The notes: generated by a model from the sequence alone, not told the origin. DNA of 64,000 bases from Rhizobium sp. Pop5 (GCF_024721175.1 NZ_CP099402.1:62001-126000); one strand, 5' to 3'; counted from the first letter of the stretch, positions 8,634 through 19,836 are shown. Made by a program: numbers and translations.

Positions 8634-9542
8634 GTGCGAGGCATCAGCAAAACAGCAGTCATCGGGCTCGGCTCCATGGGCTGGGGCGCGGCTCTTTCGC
8701 TTCTGAGGGCAGGCTTTGCCGTGAACGGCTGCGACGTTCGCCCCGAGGTGCTGGCGCGCTTTTCAGAGGCGGGAGGCAAGGCCTGTGATACGCCGGCGGC
8801 CGCTGCCGATGGTGTAGAGGCGGTCTTCGTTTACGTCGTCAACAACACCCAGGTCGAACATGTGCTGTTCGGTCCGCAGGGCGCGCTGGAAACGGCCGCG
8901 GCCGGCACCGTCTTCCTGCTTTGCACCACCATGGCGCCGAGCGCCACGATCGCCATTTCCGAGCGCTTGGAGGCTGCCGGCATGCTGGTCGTCGATGCGC
9001 CTGTTTCCGGCGGCCATGTCAAGGCGCTTTCCGGCGAGATCACCGTCATGGCCTCGGGCTCGAACGCGGCTTTCGAGCGCGCGGGTGCGGCCCTTGACGC
9101 CATCTCGGCCAAGATCTTCCGGCTCGGCGACCGGCCCGGCCCCGGCTCCCAGGTCAAGATGATCAACCAGCTTCTGGCCGGCGTCCATATCGCCGCCACC
9201 GCGGAAGCGATGACGCTCGCCGCGAAGGCGGGCATCGACCTCCAGACGCTTTACGATGTCCTGCGCGTTTCGGCCGGCTCCTCCTGGATGTTCGAAAACC
9301 GCGGCGAACACATCGTCGCGGGCGATTACACGCCCCGTTCGGCGGTCGATATTTTCGTCAAGGATCTCGGCATCGTCCGCTCGGAGGCCGAGCGCACCGG
9401 CGGCGTCACGCCGCTTGCCGCGACAGCCCTTGATCTCTTCGTCGAGGCTTCTGAAGCGGGTCTCGGGCGCGAGGACGACGCGGCGGTGGCAAAGATCCTG
9501 GCGCGCAAATGCGGCGCTACCCTGCCCGGCATGGAAGGCTAG
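8634..9542 (+). CDS. ltnD: L-threonate dehydrogenase (LtnD family)
   Basis: 302 aa from the GTG at 8634, six bases after AGGAG; the upstream in-frame ATG at 8559 lies inside the operator and is rejected. It belongs to the beta-hydroxyacid dehydrogenase family: GLGSMGWGAA at the N-terminal Rossmann loop, DAPVSGGH substrate loop, and GSQVKMINQLLAG with the catalytic Lys. LtnD oxidises L-threonate at C2 to 2-oxo-tetronate with NAD. The assignment to threonate rather than another 2- or 3-hydroxyacid rests on the following otnK, otnC, otnI and denD genes. First gene of the operon; stop is 6 bp before otnK. Confidence 0.85.
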   Translation: MRGISKTAVIGLGSMGWGAALSLLRAGFAVNGCDVRPEVLARFSEAGGKACDTPAAAADGVEAVFVYVVNNTQVEHVLFGPQGALETAAAGTVFLLCTTMAPSATIAISERLEAAGMLVVDAPVSGGHVKALSGEITVMASGSNAAFERAGAALDAISAKIFRLGDRPGPGSQVKMINQLLAGVHIAATAEAMTLAAKAGIDLQTLYDVLRVSAGSSWMFENRGEHIVAGDYTPRSAVDIFVKDLGIVRSEAERTGGVTPLAATALDLFVEASEAGLGREDDAAVAKILARKCGATLPGMEG

Positions 9543-9548
9543 CTTCCC

Positions 9549-10823
9549 ATGAGAACCGTGCTCGGCTGCATCGCGGATGATTTTACCGGCGCAACGGACC
9601 TCGCGGCTTTGCTGGCGCGAAGCGGTCTGCCCGTCTCCCTGCGCATCGGCGTGCCTTCCGAGGAAGAAAATGCTGCGGATCCCGCGGCCTTCGAGGTCAT
9701 CGCGCTCAAATGCCGGACCGCGCCGGTGGCCGAGGCCGTCGAAGAGGCGCGGCGCGCCTTCACCTGGCTGAAACGGACAGGTGCTGTCCGTTTTTTCTGG
9801 AAATATTGCTCGACCTTCGACAGCACTGATGAAGGCAATATCGGCCCCATTGCCGAATTGCTGATGGCCGAACTCGGTGTGAGGCAGACGATCTATTGCC
9901 CGGCATTCCCGGAAAATGGCCGCAGCATCTTCATGGGGCATCTCTTCGTCGGCGAAGACCTGCTGTCGGAAAGCCCGATGAAGGACCATCCGCTGACGCC
10001 GATGCGCGATTCCAGCCTTGTCAGGCTTCTCGCGCCGCAGGTTCGCGGCAAGGTCGGTCTTGCCAATCGCCTTGTTGTTGCCCGTGGTGCGGAGGCGCTG
10101 AAAGCGCGGCTGGAGGCGCTCGCCGACGATGGCGTGCGGCATGTCATCGTCGATGCCGTTTGCGACGAGGATCTCCGGACGATCGCCGCCACCACCGCAG
10201 ATTTTCCGCTCATTACCGGCGGCAGCGCGGTCGCCGGTCAGCTTCCGCGTCTCTATATCGAGCAAGGCATGGTTTTGCCGCCTTCCGCCAACCGATCGAG
10301 CCTGCCGCCGCAGGGCGGGCAGATCGTGCTCTCGGGCAGCTGCTCGGCGATGACGCGCAGACAGGTCGCCCAGTACGCCAGCCGGAGCACCAGCCTGCAG
10401 CTCGATCCTCTGGCGCTTTCCGCCGAAGGGGCGGGGCCGGCCGAGGCATGGCTGCGGCAGCAGTCTCCCGACGCGCCGAAACTCATTTTCGCAACCGCCG
10501 AGCCTGAAGACGTCAAGCGGGCGCAGGAAAAGCTCGGCCTGGAGAAAGCAAGCCTGCTGGTGGAGCAGGCGCTTGCCGATCTCGCCCGCGCGGCGTTCCG
10601 CCAGGGTGTGCGCCGCTTCGTCGTCGCCGGCGGCGAAACGTCGGGCGCCGTCACCAGGGCCCTCGGCGTGACGCGGCTGGAGATCGGCCCGGAGATTGCG
10701 CCCGGCGTTCCCTGGACCTTTGCCGAGGTCGAGGGAGAGCGGGTCGCTCTTGCGCTGAAATCCGGCAATTTCGGCCGCGAAACCTTCTTCGAGGACGCGC
10801 TCAATCTGCTGGAGGCGGCATGA
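9549..10823 (+). CDS. otnK: 3-oxo-tetronate kinase (OtnK, DUF1537 kinase)
   Basis: 424 aa. The start IADDFTGATDLAALLARSG is the hallmark of the four-carbon acid sugar kinase family (formerly DUF1537). Other family blocks are the FFWKYCSTFDST stretch, CPAFPENGR, GGSAVAG near the middle, LSGSCSAMTRRQ and the late VVAGGETSGAVTRALG, which forms the C-terminal nucleotide-binding domain. It phosphorylates 3-oxo-tetronate at O4, giving the substrate for OtnC. Its stop overlaps the otnC start by 4 bp (ATGA), so the two are translationally coupled. Length is normal for the family. Confidence 0.92.
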   Translation: MRTVLGCIADDFTGATDLAALLARSGLPVSLRIGVPSEEENAADPAAFEVIALKCRTAPVAEAVEEARRAFTWLKRTGAVRFFWKYCSTFDSTDEGNIGPIAELLMAELGVRQTIYCPAFPENGRSIFMGHLFVGEDLLSESPMKDHPLTPMRDSSLVRLLAPQVRGKVGLANRLVVARGAEALKARLEALADDGVRHVIVDAVCDEDLRTIAATTADFPLITGGSAVAGQLPRLYIEQGMVLPPSANRSSLPPQGGQIVLSGSCSAMTRRQVAQYASRSTSLQLDPLALSAEGAGPAEAWLRQQSPDAPKLIFATAEPEDVKRAQEKLGLEKASLLVEQALADLARAAFRQGVRRFVVAGGETSGAVTRALGVTRLEIGPEIAPGVPWTFAEVEGERVALALKSGNFGRETFFEDALNLLEAA

Positions 10824-11470
10824 GCGAGGAAGCCAGGCTGAGGGAAGAAATATGCTTGATGGCGAAATCGCTCTTCGATCGCGGCCTGACGGCAGGCTCG
10901 TCGGGCAATATTTCCGCACGCCTCAGTGACGGGCGTCTGCTGGTGACGCCGACGGGAAGCTCCTTCGGCCGGCTCGATCCGGCGCGCCTTTCCCTGTTCG
11001 ACGCCGGCGGCAGGTTGATCGGCGGTGACAAGCCGACCAAGGAAATGCCGCTGCATCAGGCTTTCTACGAGACTCGGCCCGCAAAGACCGGCGCGGTCGT
11101 GCATCTCCACTCTTGCCATTCCGTGGCGCTGTCGCTGCTGCCCGATGTCGACGCCGAAAACATGCTGCCACCCTTGACGGCCTATTCGATCATGAAGCTC
11201 GGCAAGGTGAAGCTGCTTCCCTATTTCATGCCGGGTGACCCGGCGATGGGCGATGCGATCCGTGGTCTCGCCGGCAAGCGCAGCGCCGTGATGCTGGCGG
11301 CCCACGGTCCGGTCGTCGCGGGAAAAGACCTGGAAGCGGCGGTCTACGCGATCGAGGAGCTGGAAGAGACGGCAAAGCTCGCCATGCTGACGCGCGGCGC
11401 CAATCCCACGCTGCTCACAGGTGCGCAGATCGAACAGATCGTGCGGACCTTCGACGTGGAGTGGGACTGA
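10820..11470 (+). CDS. otnC: 3-oxo-tetronate 4-phosphate decarboxylase (OtnC)
   Basis: 216 aa class II aldolase/adducin-family protein. GLTAGSSGNISARLSDG is the phosphate-binding start, TPTGSSFG follows, a Lys-Glu pair occurs in TKEMPLHQAFY, and HLHSCHSVALS carries the metal-binding histidines; AAHGPVVAG supplies the third His. In this pathway OtnC decarboxylates 3-oxo-tetronate 4-phosphate to dihydroxyacetone phosphate. Paralogs act on fuculose or ribulose phosphate, so the assignment depends on the adjacent otnK. It overlaps otnK by 4 bp and ends 2 bp before the otnI start. Confidence 0.88.
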   Translation: MSEEARLREEICLMAKSLFDRGLTAGSSGNISARLSDGRLLVTPTGSSFGRLDPARLSLFDAGGRLIGGDKPTKEMPLHQAFYETRPAKTGAVVHLHSCHSVALSLLPDVDAENMLPPLTAYSIMKLGKVKLLPYFMPGDPAMGDAIRGLAGKRSAVMLAAHGPVVAGKDLEAAVYAIEELEETAKLAMLTRGANPTLLTGAQIEQIVRTFDVEWD

Positions 11471-11472
11471 CG

Positions 11473-12237
11473 ATGGCCCGTTTTTCCGCCAATCTCGGCT
11501 TCCTCTGGCAGGAGCTTGCGCTCCCCGACGCCATCCGCGCGGCGAAAGCCGCCGGCTTTGATGCGGTCGAATGCCATTACCCCTATGCCCTTCCGGCCGA
11601 GGCGGTCCGCGCAGCACTTGCCGAAACCGGGCTCACCATGCTCGGCATCAACACGATCCGCGGCAATGTCGAAGCCGGCGACAACGGGCTTGCGGCCGTG
11701 CCGGGGCGCGAGGCGGAAGCCCGCGCGGCAATTGTCCAGGCCGTCGATTATGCGCGGGCGATCGGCGCGCTCAACGTCCATGTCATGGCCGGCAAGGCTT
11801 CAGGCGAAGAGGCAAGGGCAACATTCATCGCAAACCTGCGCCACGCCTGCGATCTGGCCGGCAGCGCAGGGATCACAGTGCTGATCGAACCGCTGAACCT
11901 GCGCGATGCGCCCGGTTATTTCCTGCAGACCTCGGAGCAGGCGCTCGAGATCATTACCGCCGTCAGTGCTCCGAATATCCGACTTATGTTCGATTGCTAC
12001 CATCTGCAGATCATGCAAGGTGATCTGACCCACAGGTTGCAGACTTATCTGAATTCAATCGGACACATCCAGATCGCTTCGGTCCCCGATCGTCGCGAGC
12101 CGGATCATGGAGAGATCGACTATCGCCATATCCTGCATGTCCTGGAGACGCTTGGCTACGACAGGCCCATCGGCGCCGAATACCGGCCGGCAACCACGAC
12201 CGACGCGGGCTTGAACTGGCTGGGAGCCTTCCGATGA
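11473..12237 (+). CDS. otnI: 2-oxo-tetronate isomerase (OtnI, Hyi family)
   Basis: 254 aa TIM-barrel protein of the hydroxypyruvate isomerase family. ARFSANLGFLWQE opens it; metal-site residues are visible in VLIEPLN (Glu), MFDCYHLQI (Asp, His), HGEIDY and IGAEYRP (Glu). The ATG at 11473 is preferred to the one at 11461, which lies inside otnC. Family members isomerise 2-oxo-tetronate to 3-oxo-tetronate, joining LtnD and DenD to OtnK. Its placement between otnC and denD supports this over hydroxypyruvate isomerase of the glyoxylate pathway. Confidence 0.88.
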   Translation: MARFSANLGFLWQELALPDAIRAAKAAGFDAVECHYPYALPAEAVRAALAETGLTMLGINTIRGNVEAGDNGLAAVPGREAEARAAIVQAVDYARAIGALNVHVMAGKASGEEARATFIANLRHACDLAGSAGITVLIEPLNLRDAPGYFLQTSEQALEIITAVSAPNIRLMFDCYHLQIMQGDLTHRLQTYLNSIGHIQIASVPDRREPDHGEIDYRHILHVLETLGYDRPIGAEYRPATTTDAGLNWLGAFR

Positions 12238-12348
12238 AGGAGACGATGCGCACCTGACGACGTGACATGCCGCCCTATATGGACGCACGGGCACGGCGCG
12301 CGGCGCAGTTTTGACTGACGACACCGGCCAACGGGAGGAAGAGCCGAC

Positions 12349-13335
12349 ATGCATGTGATGATTTTGGGCGCGGCCGGCATGGTCGGCCGCAAGCTGGTCG
12401 AGAAGATTGCGCGCGAGCCTCTGGCTTTCGGCCGGCCGGTCACCCGCCTGACGCTGGTGGATGCCTTTCAGCCGCCGGTGCCGGAAGCACTTCAGCCCGT
12501 CTCCACGGCGCTGACGGTCGATCTTGCCGCTGCGAGCGCGGCCGACAGGCTGATCGAAGGACGCCCGGATCTGATCTTCCATCTTGCGGCCATCGTCTCC
12601 GGTGAGGCGGAGGCGGATTTCGACAAAGGCTACGCCGTCAATCTCGACGGCACGCGCGCTCTTTTCGATGCGATCCGGAAGCTCGGCCTCACCAGTGCCT
12701 ATGTCCCGCGCGTCGTCTTCGCCTCCTCGATCGCCGTCTTCGGCACACCCTTCCCGGAGGTCATTCCCGACGAATTCTTCACCACGCCGCTGACGAGCTA
12801 CGGCACCCAGAAGGCGATCGCCGAACTGCTGCTTGCCGATTATTCGCGCCGCGGCATTTTCGACGGCATCGGCATCAGGCTGCCCACCATTACAGTGCGT
12901 CCCGGCGCGCCGAACAAGGCGGCCTCGGGTTTCTTCTCCAACATCCTGCGCGAGCCGCTGGTCGGCAGGCAAGCGATATTGCCGGTCAGCGACGGCGTAC
13001 GGCACTGGTTTGCAAGCCCGCGCGCGGCCGTCGGCTTCTTCGTCCATGCGGCGACGATCGACACGGCGCGCATCGGGGCGCGCCGCAACCTCACCATGCC
13101 CGGCCTCTCCGCGCTCGTTTCCGAAGAGATCGAGGCCCTGCGCCGGGTCGCCGGCGACAAGGCGGTCGCCCTCATCAAGCCAGTGCCCGATCCGGTGATC
13201 GAACGCATCGTCGCCGGCTGGCCGACCCAGTTCGATGCGACACGGGCATCTTCGCTCGGCTTCAAGGCGGAGACGAGCTTCGACGAAATCCTGCAGGTGC
13301 ATATCGAGGATGAACTCGGCGGGAGGATCGCATGA
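12349..13335 (+). CDS. denD: D-erythronate dehydrogenase (DenD)
   Basis: 328 aa extended short-chain dehydrogenase. [13 protein letters not shown] is the Rossmann loop, [17 protein letters not shown] follows, and [12 protein letters not shown] gives the catalytic YxxxK, with the upstream Ser in [10 protein letters not shown]. These are the features of DenD, which oxidises D-erythronate at C2 to 2-oxo-D-erythronate. The start ATG has GGGAGGAAGAG upstream. It lies 111 bp after otnI, a gap with no clear promoter, and overlaps the next SDR by 4 bp. Having both ltnD and denD would let the operon take two C4 acids. Confidence 0.85.
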   Translation: MHVMILGAAGMVGRKLVEKIAREPLAFGRPVTRLTLVDAFQPPVPEALQPVSTALTVDLAAASAADRLIEGRPDLIFHLAAIVSGEAEADFDKGYAVNLDGTRALFDAIRKLGLTSAYVPRVVFASSIAVFGTPFPEVIPDEFFTTPLTSYGTQKAIAELLLADYSRRGIFDGIGIRLPTITVRPGAPNKAASGFFSNILREPLVGRQAILPVSDGVRHWFASPRAAVGFFVHAATIDTARIGARRNLTMPGLSALVSEEIEALRRVAGDKAVALIKPVPDPVIERIVAGWPTQFDATRASSLGFKAETSFDEILQVHIEDELGGRIA

Positions 13336-14105
13336 GCATGGCGGCAAGCGGAGAGGCAAAGATTGCATTGGTGACCGGCGGCGGCACCGGCGTCGGACGC
13401 GCCATGTCGAAAGCGCTTGGTGCTGCCGGCTACAAGGTCGTCATCTCGGGCCGGCGGACCGACGTGCTTGAAAAGGCAGCAGCGGAACTTGCCGGCGAGA
13501 CGGACGCGGAGTTTCTCGCGATTCCCACAGATGTCGGCGATCCCTCTTCGGTGCGGGCGCTCTTCGATACGATCCTGGAAAAATACGGACGGCTCGATCT
13601 GTTGGTCAACAATGCCGGTGTCGGCGTGCCGGCAGTTCCGCTCGAGGAGGTTTCGTTCGGGCAGTGGAGCGCCATCGTTGCGGCCAACCTCACCGGCGCC
13701 TTCCTGTGCACCCAGCAGGCCTTCCGGCTGATGAAGAGCCAGAGCCCCCGCGGCGGGCGCATCATCAACAACGGCTCCATTTCCGCCACCACCCCACGCC
13801 CCAATTCGGCGCCGTACACGGCGACCAAACACGCCATCACGGGGCTCACCAAATCCACCGCCCTCGACGGGCGCGAATTCGACATCGCCTGCGGCCAGAT
13901 CGATATCGGCAATGCCGCAAGCGACATGACGAAAAGGATGGCATCAGGCGTGCTGCAGGCGAACGGCAGCATCGCCACGGAGCCGACGATCGACCCCGCC
14001 CATATTGCCGATGCGGTCGTCTACATGGCGGGCCTGCCGCTCAGCGCCAACGTGCTGACGATGACCGTGATGGCGACGAGGATGCCCTTCGTCGGCCGGG
14101 GGTAA
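13332..14105 (+). CDS. Short-chain dehydrogenase of unknown substrate in the C4-acid operon
   Basis: 257 aa classical [18 protein letters not shown] binds the cofactor, NNAGVG is present, [12 protein letters not shown] carries the catalytic Ser and [10 protein letters not shown] the Tyr/Lys dyad. Asp or Arg after the second strand (ISGRRTD) suggests NADP preference. It is translationally coupled to denD (4-bp overlap). Known C4-acid pathways do not need it; it could oxidise an aldose such as erythrose or threose, or a lactone precursor, upstream of the acids. That role is inference only. Confidence 0.8.
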   Translation: MSMAASGEAKIALVTGGGTGVGRAMSKALGAAGYKVVISGRRTDVLEKAAAELAGETDAEFLAIPTDVGDPSSVRALFDTILEKYGRLDLLVNNAGVGVPAVPLEEVSFGQWSAIVAANLTGAFLCTQQAFRLMKSQSPRGGRIINNGSISATTPRPNSAPYTATKHAITGLTKSTALDGREFDIACGQIDIGNAASDMTKRMASGVLQANGSIATEPTIDPAHIADAVVYMAGLPLSANVLTMTVMATRMPFVGRG

Positions 14106-14152
14106 AACCGGAAATAACAAATAGCAGTGCTCATGATCTCGGAGGAGGGAGT

Positions 14153-15220
<1,068 letters not shown>

Positions 15221-15366
15221 CGCCAACCGGCGGGTTAAGGGAGAGGAGGAGTCTTCCAGCCCGCCGGAGCGCAAAATCCCCTTTTACAGGATGTCAGACC
15301 GGCCTTCGCCAAGCGGGAGGTGGACGCCGGAGAACTCGCTCCCGCTGTTTCAATGAGGAGGATCTC

Positions 15367-16671
15367 ATGACGATCAAGAGACGTGAATTTCTTGCTGCAT
15401 CGGCAGCTGTTGCCGGTGTTGCCGGCCTCGGCATCAAGCCTTCCCTTGCGCAGGCCGAACCGACCTACAAGCCGGAAAGCGGCGCGAGCCTGCGTCTGCT
15501 GCGCTGGACGCCCTTCGTCAAGGGCGATGAGGAAGCCTGGATCGCCAATACCAAGAAATTCACCGAAGCCACGGGCGTGGAAGTGCGCATCGACAAGGAG
15601 AGCTGGGAGGACATCCGTCCGAAGGCAGCCGTTGCCGCCAATGTCGGCTCCGGCCCCGATCTCATCATGTGCTGGTTCGACGACGCGCACCAATATCCCG
15701 ACAAGCTGGTCGATCTCACCGAACTCGGCAACTATCTCGGCAACAAGTATGAGGGCTGGTACGACGGCCTGAAGGGCTATGCCACACGCGACGACAAGTT
15801 CATCGCCATGCCGCTGACGACGATCGGCAATGCCGTCGTCTATCGCGACAGCCACGTGAAGGCTGCCGGCTTCAACGAATTCCCGAATGATACCGCAGGT
15901 TTCCTCGAGCTTTGCAAGGCGATGAAGGCAAAGGGCACGCCCGCCGGCTTCCCGCATGGCAAGGCCGTCGGCGACGGTAACAACTACGCGCACTGGCTGC
16001 TCTGGAGCCATGGCGGAAAAATGGTCGACGAAAGCGGCACGGTGACGATCAACAGCCCCGAGACGCTGGCCTCGATCAACTACGCCAAGGAGCTCTACGC
16101 GACCTTCATTCCGGGTACGGAAAGCTGGCAGGACGTCAACAACAACCGCGCCTTCCTGGCCGGTCAGGTATCGCTGATCGCCAACGGCGTCTCGGTCTAC
16201 TACACCGCCAAGAACGACCCGAAGCTCGCCGACATCGCCAAGGACATCCGCACGACGAACTTCCCGATCGGGCCTGTCGGCAAGAGCGTGGAACTTTTCC
16301 AGACGAGCTCGCTGCTGCTCTTCAAGCACACGAAATATCCGGAAGCGGCCAAGGCCTACATCAAGTTCATGATGGAAGCCGACCAGATGAATGCCTGGAT
16401 CCAGGGCTCCAGCGCCTATTGCTGCCAGCCGCTCAAGGCCTTTGCCAAGAACCCGATCTGGACCGCCGATCCGATCCACGCGCCCTATGCGCGCGCTTCG
16501 GAAAAGCTGCGCCCGAACGGCTATGCCGGCCCGCTCGGCTACGCCTCGGCGGCGACCATGGCCGACTATGTGCTGGTCGACATGTATGCCGCCGCCGTCA
16601 CCGGCCAGAAGTCGCCCGAGGATGCGATGAGGGAAGCCGAACGCCGGGCCAACCGCTACTACCGCATCTGA
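15367..16671 (+). CDS. Carbohydrate ABC importer binding protein (Tat signal)
   Basis: 434 aa periplasmic family 1 solute-binding protein. TIKRREFLAASAAVAGVAG is a twin-arginine signal; the mature part begins near ALAQAEPTYK. Aromatic-rich stretches (YEGWYDGLKGYA, AHWLLWSHGGKM) line a CUT1-type sugar or sugar-derivative site. The start follows GAGGAGGATCTC. Given the operon it may bind a C4 acid, a lactone or a glycoside that yields them. A 146-bp gap separates it from the ATPase gene, with no other gene in it. Confidence 0.9.
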   Translation: MTIKRREFLAASAAVAGVAGLGIKPSLAQAEPTYKPESGASLRLLRWTPFVKGDEEAWIANTKKFTEATGVEVRIDKESWEDIRPKAAVAANVGSGPDLIMCWFDDAHQYPDKLVDLTELGNYLGNKYEGWYDGLKGYATRDDKFIAMPLTTIGNAVVYRDSHVKAAGFNEFPNDTAGFLELCKAMKAKGTPAGFPHGKAVGDGNNYAHWLLWSHGGKMVDESGTVTINSPETLASINYAKELYATFIPGTESWQDVNNNRAFLAGQVSLIANGVSVYYTAKNDPKLADIAKDIRTTNFPIGPVGKSVELFQTSSLLLFKHTKYPEAAKAYIKFMMEADQMNAWIQGSSAYCCQPLKAFAKNPIWTADPIHAPYARASEKLRPNGYAGPLGYASAATMADYVLVDMYAAAVTGQKSPEDAMREAERRANRYYRI

Positions 16672-16753
16672 TCCGGAGCCGAGACGGGCGGCATGCCGAT
16701 CATCCGGCGTGCCGCATCGTCCTCAAGGACTGAATACAATCTGGAGACAAGCA

Positions 16754-17680
16754 ATGTCGACCTTGAAATCCGGGGATACGCGCGGCCCCTCGCTCATGCA
16801 GAACAACAATGTGCTCGGCTTTCTCTTCATGCTGCCGGCCGCGGTGTTTCTCGTGTGCTTTCTCACTTATCCGCTCGGACTCGGCGTCTGGCTTGGCTTC
16901 ACCGACACGCGGATCGGCCGGGACGGCATCTTCATCGGTCTGGAGAACTATCAGTTCCTCGTCGACGACGACGTATTCTGGATGTCCGTCTTCAACACGA
17001 TCCTTTACACGTTCATCGCCTCGCTCTTGAAATTCGCAGTCGGCCTCTGGCTGGCGCTGCTGTTGAACCAGCACCTGCCGTTCAAATCCTTCTTCCGGGC
17101 GATCGTGCTTCTGCCCTGGGTGGTGCCAACAGTGCTTTCGGCATTGGCCTTCTGGTGGATCTACGATTCCCAATTTTCGATCATCTCCTGGTCGCTGATG
17201 AAGCTCGGGCTGATCAGCGCGCCGATCAACTTCCTCGGCGATCCCACCAATGCCCGCATCTCGGTCATCGTCGCCAATGTCTGGCGCGGTATTCCCTTCG
17301 TCGCGATCTCGCTGCTTGCCGGCCTGCAGACCATTCCGGCCTCGCTGCAGGAGGCGGCCTCGCTCGACGGCGCGACCAGCTGGCAGCGCTTCCGCTATGT
17401 GACGCTGCCGATGCTGACGCCGATCATTGCCGTCGTCATGACCTTCTCGGTGCTCTTTACCTTCACGGATTTCCAGCTGATCTACGTGCTGACCAAGGGC
17501 GGGCCGGTCAATGCCACGCATCTGATGGCGACACTCTCCTTCCAGCGCGGCATTCCGGGCGGCCAGCTCGGCGAAGGGGCGGCGATCGCCGTCGCCATGA
17601 TCCCCTTCCTGCTCGGCGCCATCATGTTCAGTTTCTTCGGCCTGCAACGCCGCAAATGGCAGCAGGGCGGCCAGGATTAA
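16754..17680 (+). CDS. Carbohydrate ABC importer permease, MalF-like
   Basis: 308 aa with about six membrane helices. FLFMLPAAVFLVCFLTYPLG is the first. The cytoplasmic EAA loop appears as LQEAASLDGATSWQRFRYV, which contacts the ATPase, and the tail LLGAIMFSFFGLQRRK is typical. The ATG at 16754 has GGAGA upstream and is preferred to 16709. It works with the permease that begins 11 bp downstream. Confidence 0.92.
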   Translation: MSTLKSGDTRGPSLMQNNNVLGFLFMLPAAVFLVCFLTYPLGLGVWLGFTDTRIGRDGIFIGLENYQFLVDDDVFWMSVFNTILYTFIASLLKFAVGLWLALLLNQHLPFKSFFRAIVLLPWVVPTVLSALAFWWIYDSQFSIISWSLMKLGLISAPINFLGDPTNARISVIVANVWRGIPFVAISLLAGLQTIPASLQEAASLDGATSWQRFRYVTLPMLTPIIAVVMTFSVLFTFTDFQLIYVLTKGGPVNATHLMATLSFQRGIPGGQLGEGAAIAVAMIPFLLGAIMFSFFGLQRRKWQQGGQD

Positions 17681-17690
17681 GGGGGAAACA

Positions 17691-18587
17691 ATGTCGACCA
17701 ATTCAAACACAGCCAATGAGGTCCTGACCGACAATGCCGAGGGCATGAGCTATCTGAACCGCCTGCCGCGGCGCGTGGTGATGCTCTATCTGCCGATGGC
17801 GGTCTTCGTCTTCGTGCTGCTCTTTCCCTTCTACTGGATGGCGATCACCGCCGTGAAGCCGAACGAGCAGCTGACGGACTACAACAACAGCCCCTTCTGG
17901 GTGGTGGGGCCGACGCTCGACCACATCAAATACCTCTTCCTGGAAACCTCCTATCCAGGCTGGCTCTGGAACACGATGGTGGTCGCTGTCGGATCGACGG
18001 CGCTGTCGCTGGTGGCTTCGGTGTTCGGCGCTTATGCGATCGAGCGCGTGCGCTTCACGGGTTCCCGGCAGATCGGCCTCGTCATTTTCCTCGCCTATCT
18101 CATTCCGCCGTCGATCCTGTTCATCCCGCTCGCCTTCATCGTCTTCAAGCTCGGGATCTACGACTCGCGCCTGGCGCTGATCTTCACCTATCCCACCTTC
18201 CTCATTCCCTTCTGCACCTGGCTGCTGATGGGCTATTTCCGCTCGATCCCATTTGAACTCGAGGAAAGCGCGCTGGTGGACGGCGCCAACCGCTGGCAGA
18301 TCCTCGTCAAGATCATCCTGCCGCTTGCCGTGCCCGGGCTGATCTCTGCCGGCATTTTCGCCTTCACGCTCTCCTGGAACGAATTCATCTACGCGCTGAC
18401 ATTCATCCAGTCGTCGGAAAACAAGACCATCCCGGTAGGCGTCCTGACAGAACTGGTGCGCGGCGACGTCTTCGAATGGGGATCGCTGATGGCCGGCGCG
18501 CTCTTCGGCTCCCTGCCTGTCGTCATCCTCTATTCCTTCTTCGTCGATTACTACGTGTCCTCGATGACGGGTGCGGTTAAGGAGTAG
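17691..18587 (+). CDS. Carbohydrate ABC importer permease, MalG-like
   Basis: 298 aa. After a short cytoplasmic N-terminus, [20 protein letters not shown] is the first membrane helix. The EAA-loop reads [19 protein letters not shown] and the [10 protein letters not shown] stretch matches MalG-type partners. The start follows AAGGGGGAAACA. It is the last gene of the C4-acid operon; no clear hairpin terminator was found before the ftsZ paralog 100 bp on. Confidence 0.92.
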   Translation: MSTNSNTANEVLTDNAEGMSYLNRLPRRVVMLYLPMAVFVFVLLFPFYWMAITAVKPNEQLTDYNNSPFWVVGPTLDHIKYLFLETSYPGWLWNTMVVAVGSTALSLVASVFGAYAIERVRFTGSRQIGLVIFLAYLIPPSILFIPLAFIVFKLGIYDSRLALIFTYPTFLIPFCTWLLMGYFRSIPFELEESALVDGANRWQILVKIILPLAVPGLISAGIFAFTLSWNEFIYALTFIQSSENKTIPVGVLTELVRGDVFEWGSLMAGALFGSLPVVILYSFFVDYYVSSMTGAVKE

Positions 18588-18687
18588 CGCTTTCGCCCTG
18601 CCTGTGCCTTTTTATGTCCTTAATCTGCCGAACGATTCGTCGCCGCGGGCGAGAATGGGGCATTCAAAGGTAAGAGAGGATTATGCA

Positions 18688-19710
18688 ATGACGGACGCCA
18701 AGAGCGGCATTCTGGGGCTGCGGCCGAACATCACCGTCATTGGTGTCGGAGGCGGCGGCGGAAATGCGATCAACAACATGATCGCGGAGAAGCTCGCCGG
18801 CGTCGAGTTCATCGCGGCGAACACGGATGCGCAGGTGCTTGCGACCTCGAAGGCCTCCCGGCGTATCCAGCTCGGGGCGCAGGTGACCGAAGGGCTCGGC
18901 GCCGGTTCGTTGCCGGAGGTCGGCCGGGCGGCGGCCGAAGAGTCGCTTGACGAGATCATGGATCACCTGAGCGGTTCGCATATGTGCTTCGTCACCGCCG
19001 GCATGGGCGGCGGAACGGGAACGGGTGCGGCATCGGTGATCGCGCGGGCCGCCCGCGATGCGGGCATCCTGACGGTCGGCGTCGTCACCAAGCCATTTTC
19101 CTTCGAGGGCAATCGCCGCATGCGGACGGCGGAAGTCGGCATCGAGGCGCTTCGCCAGGCGGCCGATACCGTCATCGTCATTCCCAATCAGAACCTCTTC
19201 CGCATCGCGGACGCGAAAACCACTTTCGCCGACGCCTTCATGACCGCCGACCGCGTGCTCTATTCGGGCGTCGGCTGCATCACCGATCTCATCGTCAAGG
19301 AAGGCCTGATCAACCTCGATTTCGCCGATGTGAAATCGGTGATGCGCGGCATGGGACGGGCGATGATGGGCACGGGCGAGGCCACCGGCGAAGGCCGTGC
19401 GATGAAGGCGGCAGAGGCGGCGATCGCAAACCCGCTGCTCGACGACCTCTCGATGAAGGGCGCCAAGGGCGTGCTGATCTCAATTTCGGGCGGTTCCGAC
19501 ATGACGCTGTTCGAAGTCGACGAGGCGGCGAGCCGCATTCGTGACGAAGTGCAGGCGGACGCGGAAATCGTCGTCGGCGCGATCTTCGACCGCGGGCTGG
19601 ACGGGAGATTCCGGGTCTCGGTCGTGGCGACCGGCCTGGAAGGCGGCGGCGCCGCCGCCATGCCCGGCTTCGTCGCTGAAGAACAGCAGATACCGCGCAT
19701 ATTGCAGTAA
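18688..19710 (+). CDS. ftsZ: Short FtsZ paralog (GTPase core without tail)
   Basis: 340 aa. The tubulin-like GTPase core is intact: [13 protein letters not shown] (T1), [16 protein letters not shown] (T4 signature), and [11 protein letters not shown], the T7 loop needed for hydrolysis in the neighbouring subunit. It stops shortly after the core (ending RILQ) and lacks the long linker and conserved C-terminal peptide that bind FtsA and ZipA-like partners in the main FtsZ. Rhizobia are known to carry a second short FtsZ of this type. The ATG at 18688 follows GAGAGGA. Not in the dcw cluster; neighbours are unrelated. Confidence 0.88.
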   Translation: MTDAKSGILGLRPNITVIGVGGGGGNAINNMIAEKLAGVEFIAANTDAQVLATSKASRRIQLGAQVTEGLGAGSLPEVGRAAAEESLDEIMDHLSGSHMCFVTAGMGGGTGTGAASVIARAARDAGILTVGVVTKPFSFEGNRRMRTAEVGIEALRQAADTVIVIPNQNLFRIADAKTTFADAFMTADRVLYSGVGCITDLIVKEGLINLDFADVKSVMRGMGRAMMGTGEATGEGRAMKAAEAAIANPLLDDLSMKGAKGVLISISGGSDMTLFEVDEAASRIRDEVQADAEIVVGAIFDRGLDGRFRVSVVATGLEGGGAAAMPGFVAEEQQIPRILQ

Positions 19711-19836
19711 AGCCGTCAGCACGGTTCGAAGCCTGCGAGAGAGTAAGGGGAAGGAGAAGCGGCGGCAGCGTAAGCGTTGACCGACGCTCTTCCTCCTCCG
19801 GTGGAACAAGTATGGCCGGCGATCATTTGTTGGATC

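Noticed and set aside
8763..10919. 718-codon minus-strand frame
   Set aside because: Antisense to ltnD and otnK, no family features, Arg- and Gly-rich composition typical of shadow frames.
13664..14152. Extension of the ATPase frame upstream into the SDR gene
   Set aside because: It is out of frame with the SDR, His/Arg-rich, and the ATG at 14153 has a strong ribosome site.
16700..17746. 348-codon minus-strand frame
   Set aside because: Antisense of the MalF-like permease; Glu/Arg/His/Gly rich with no domain.
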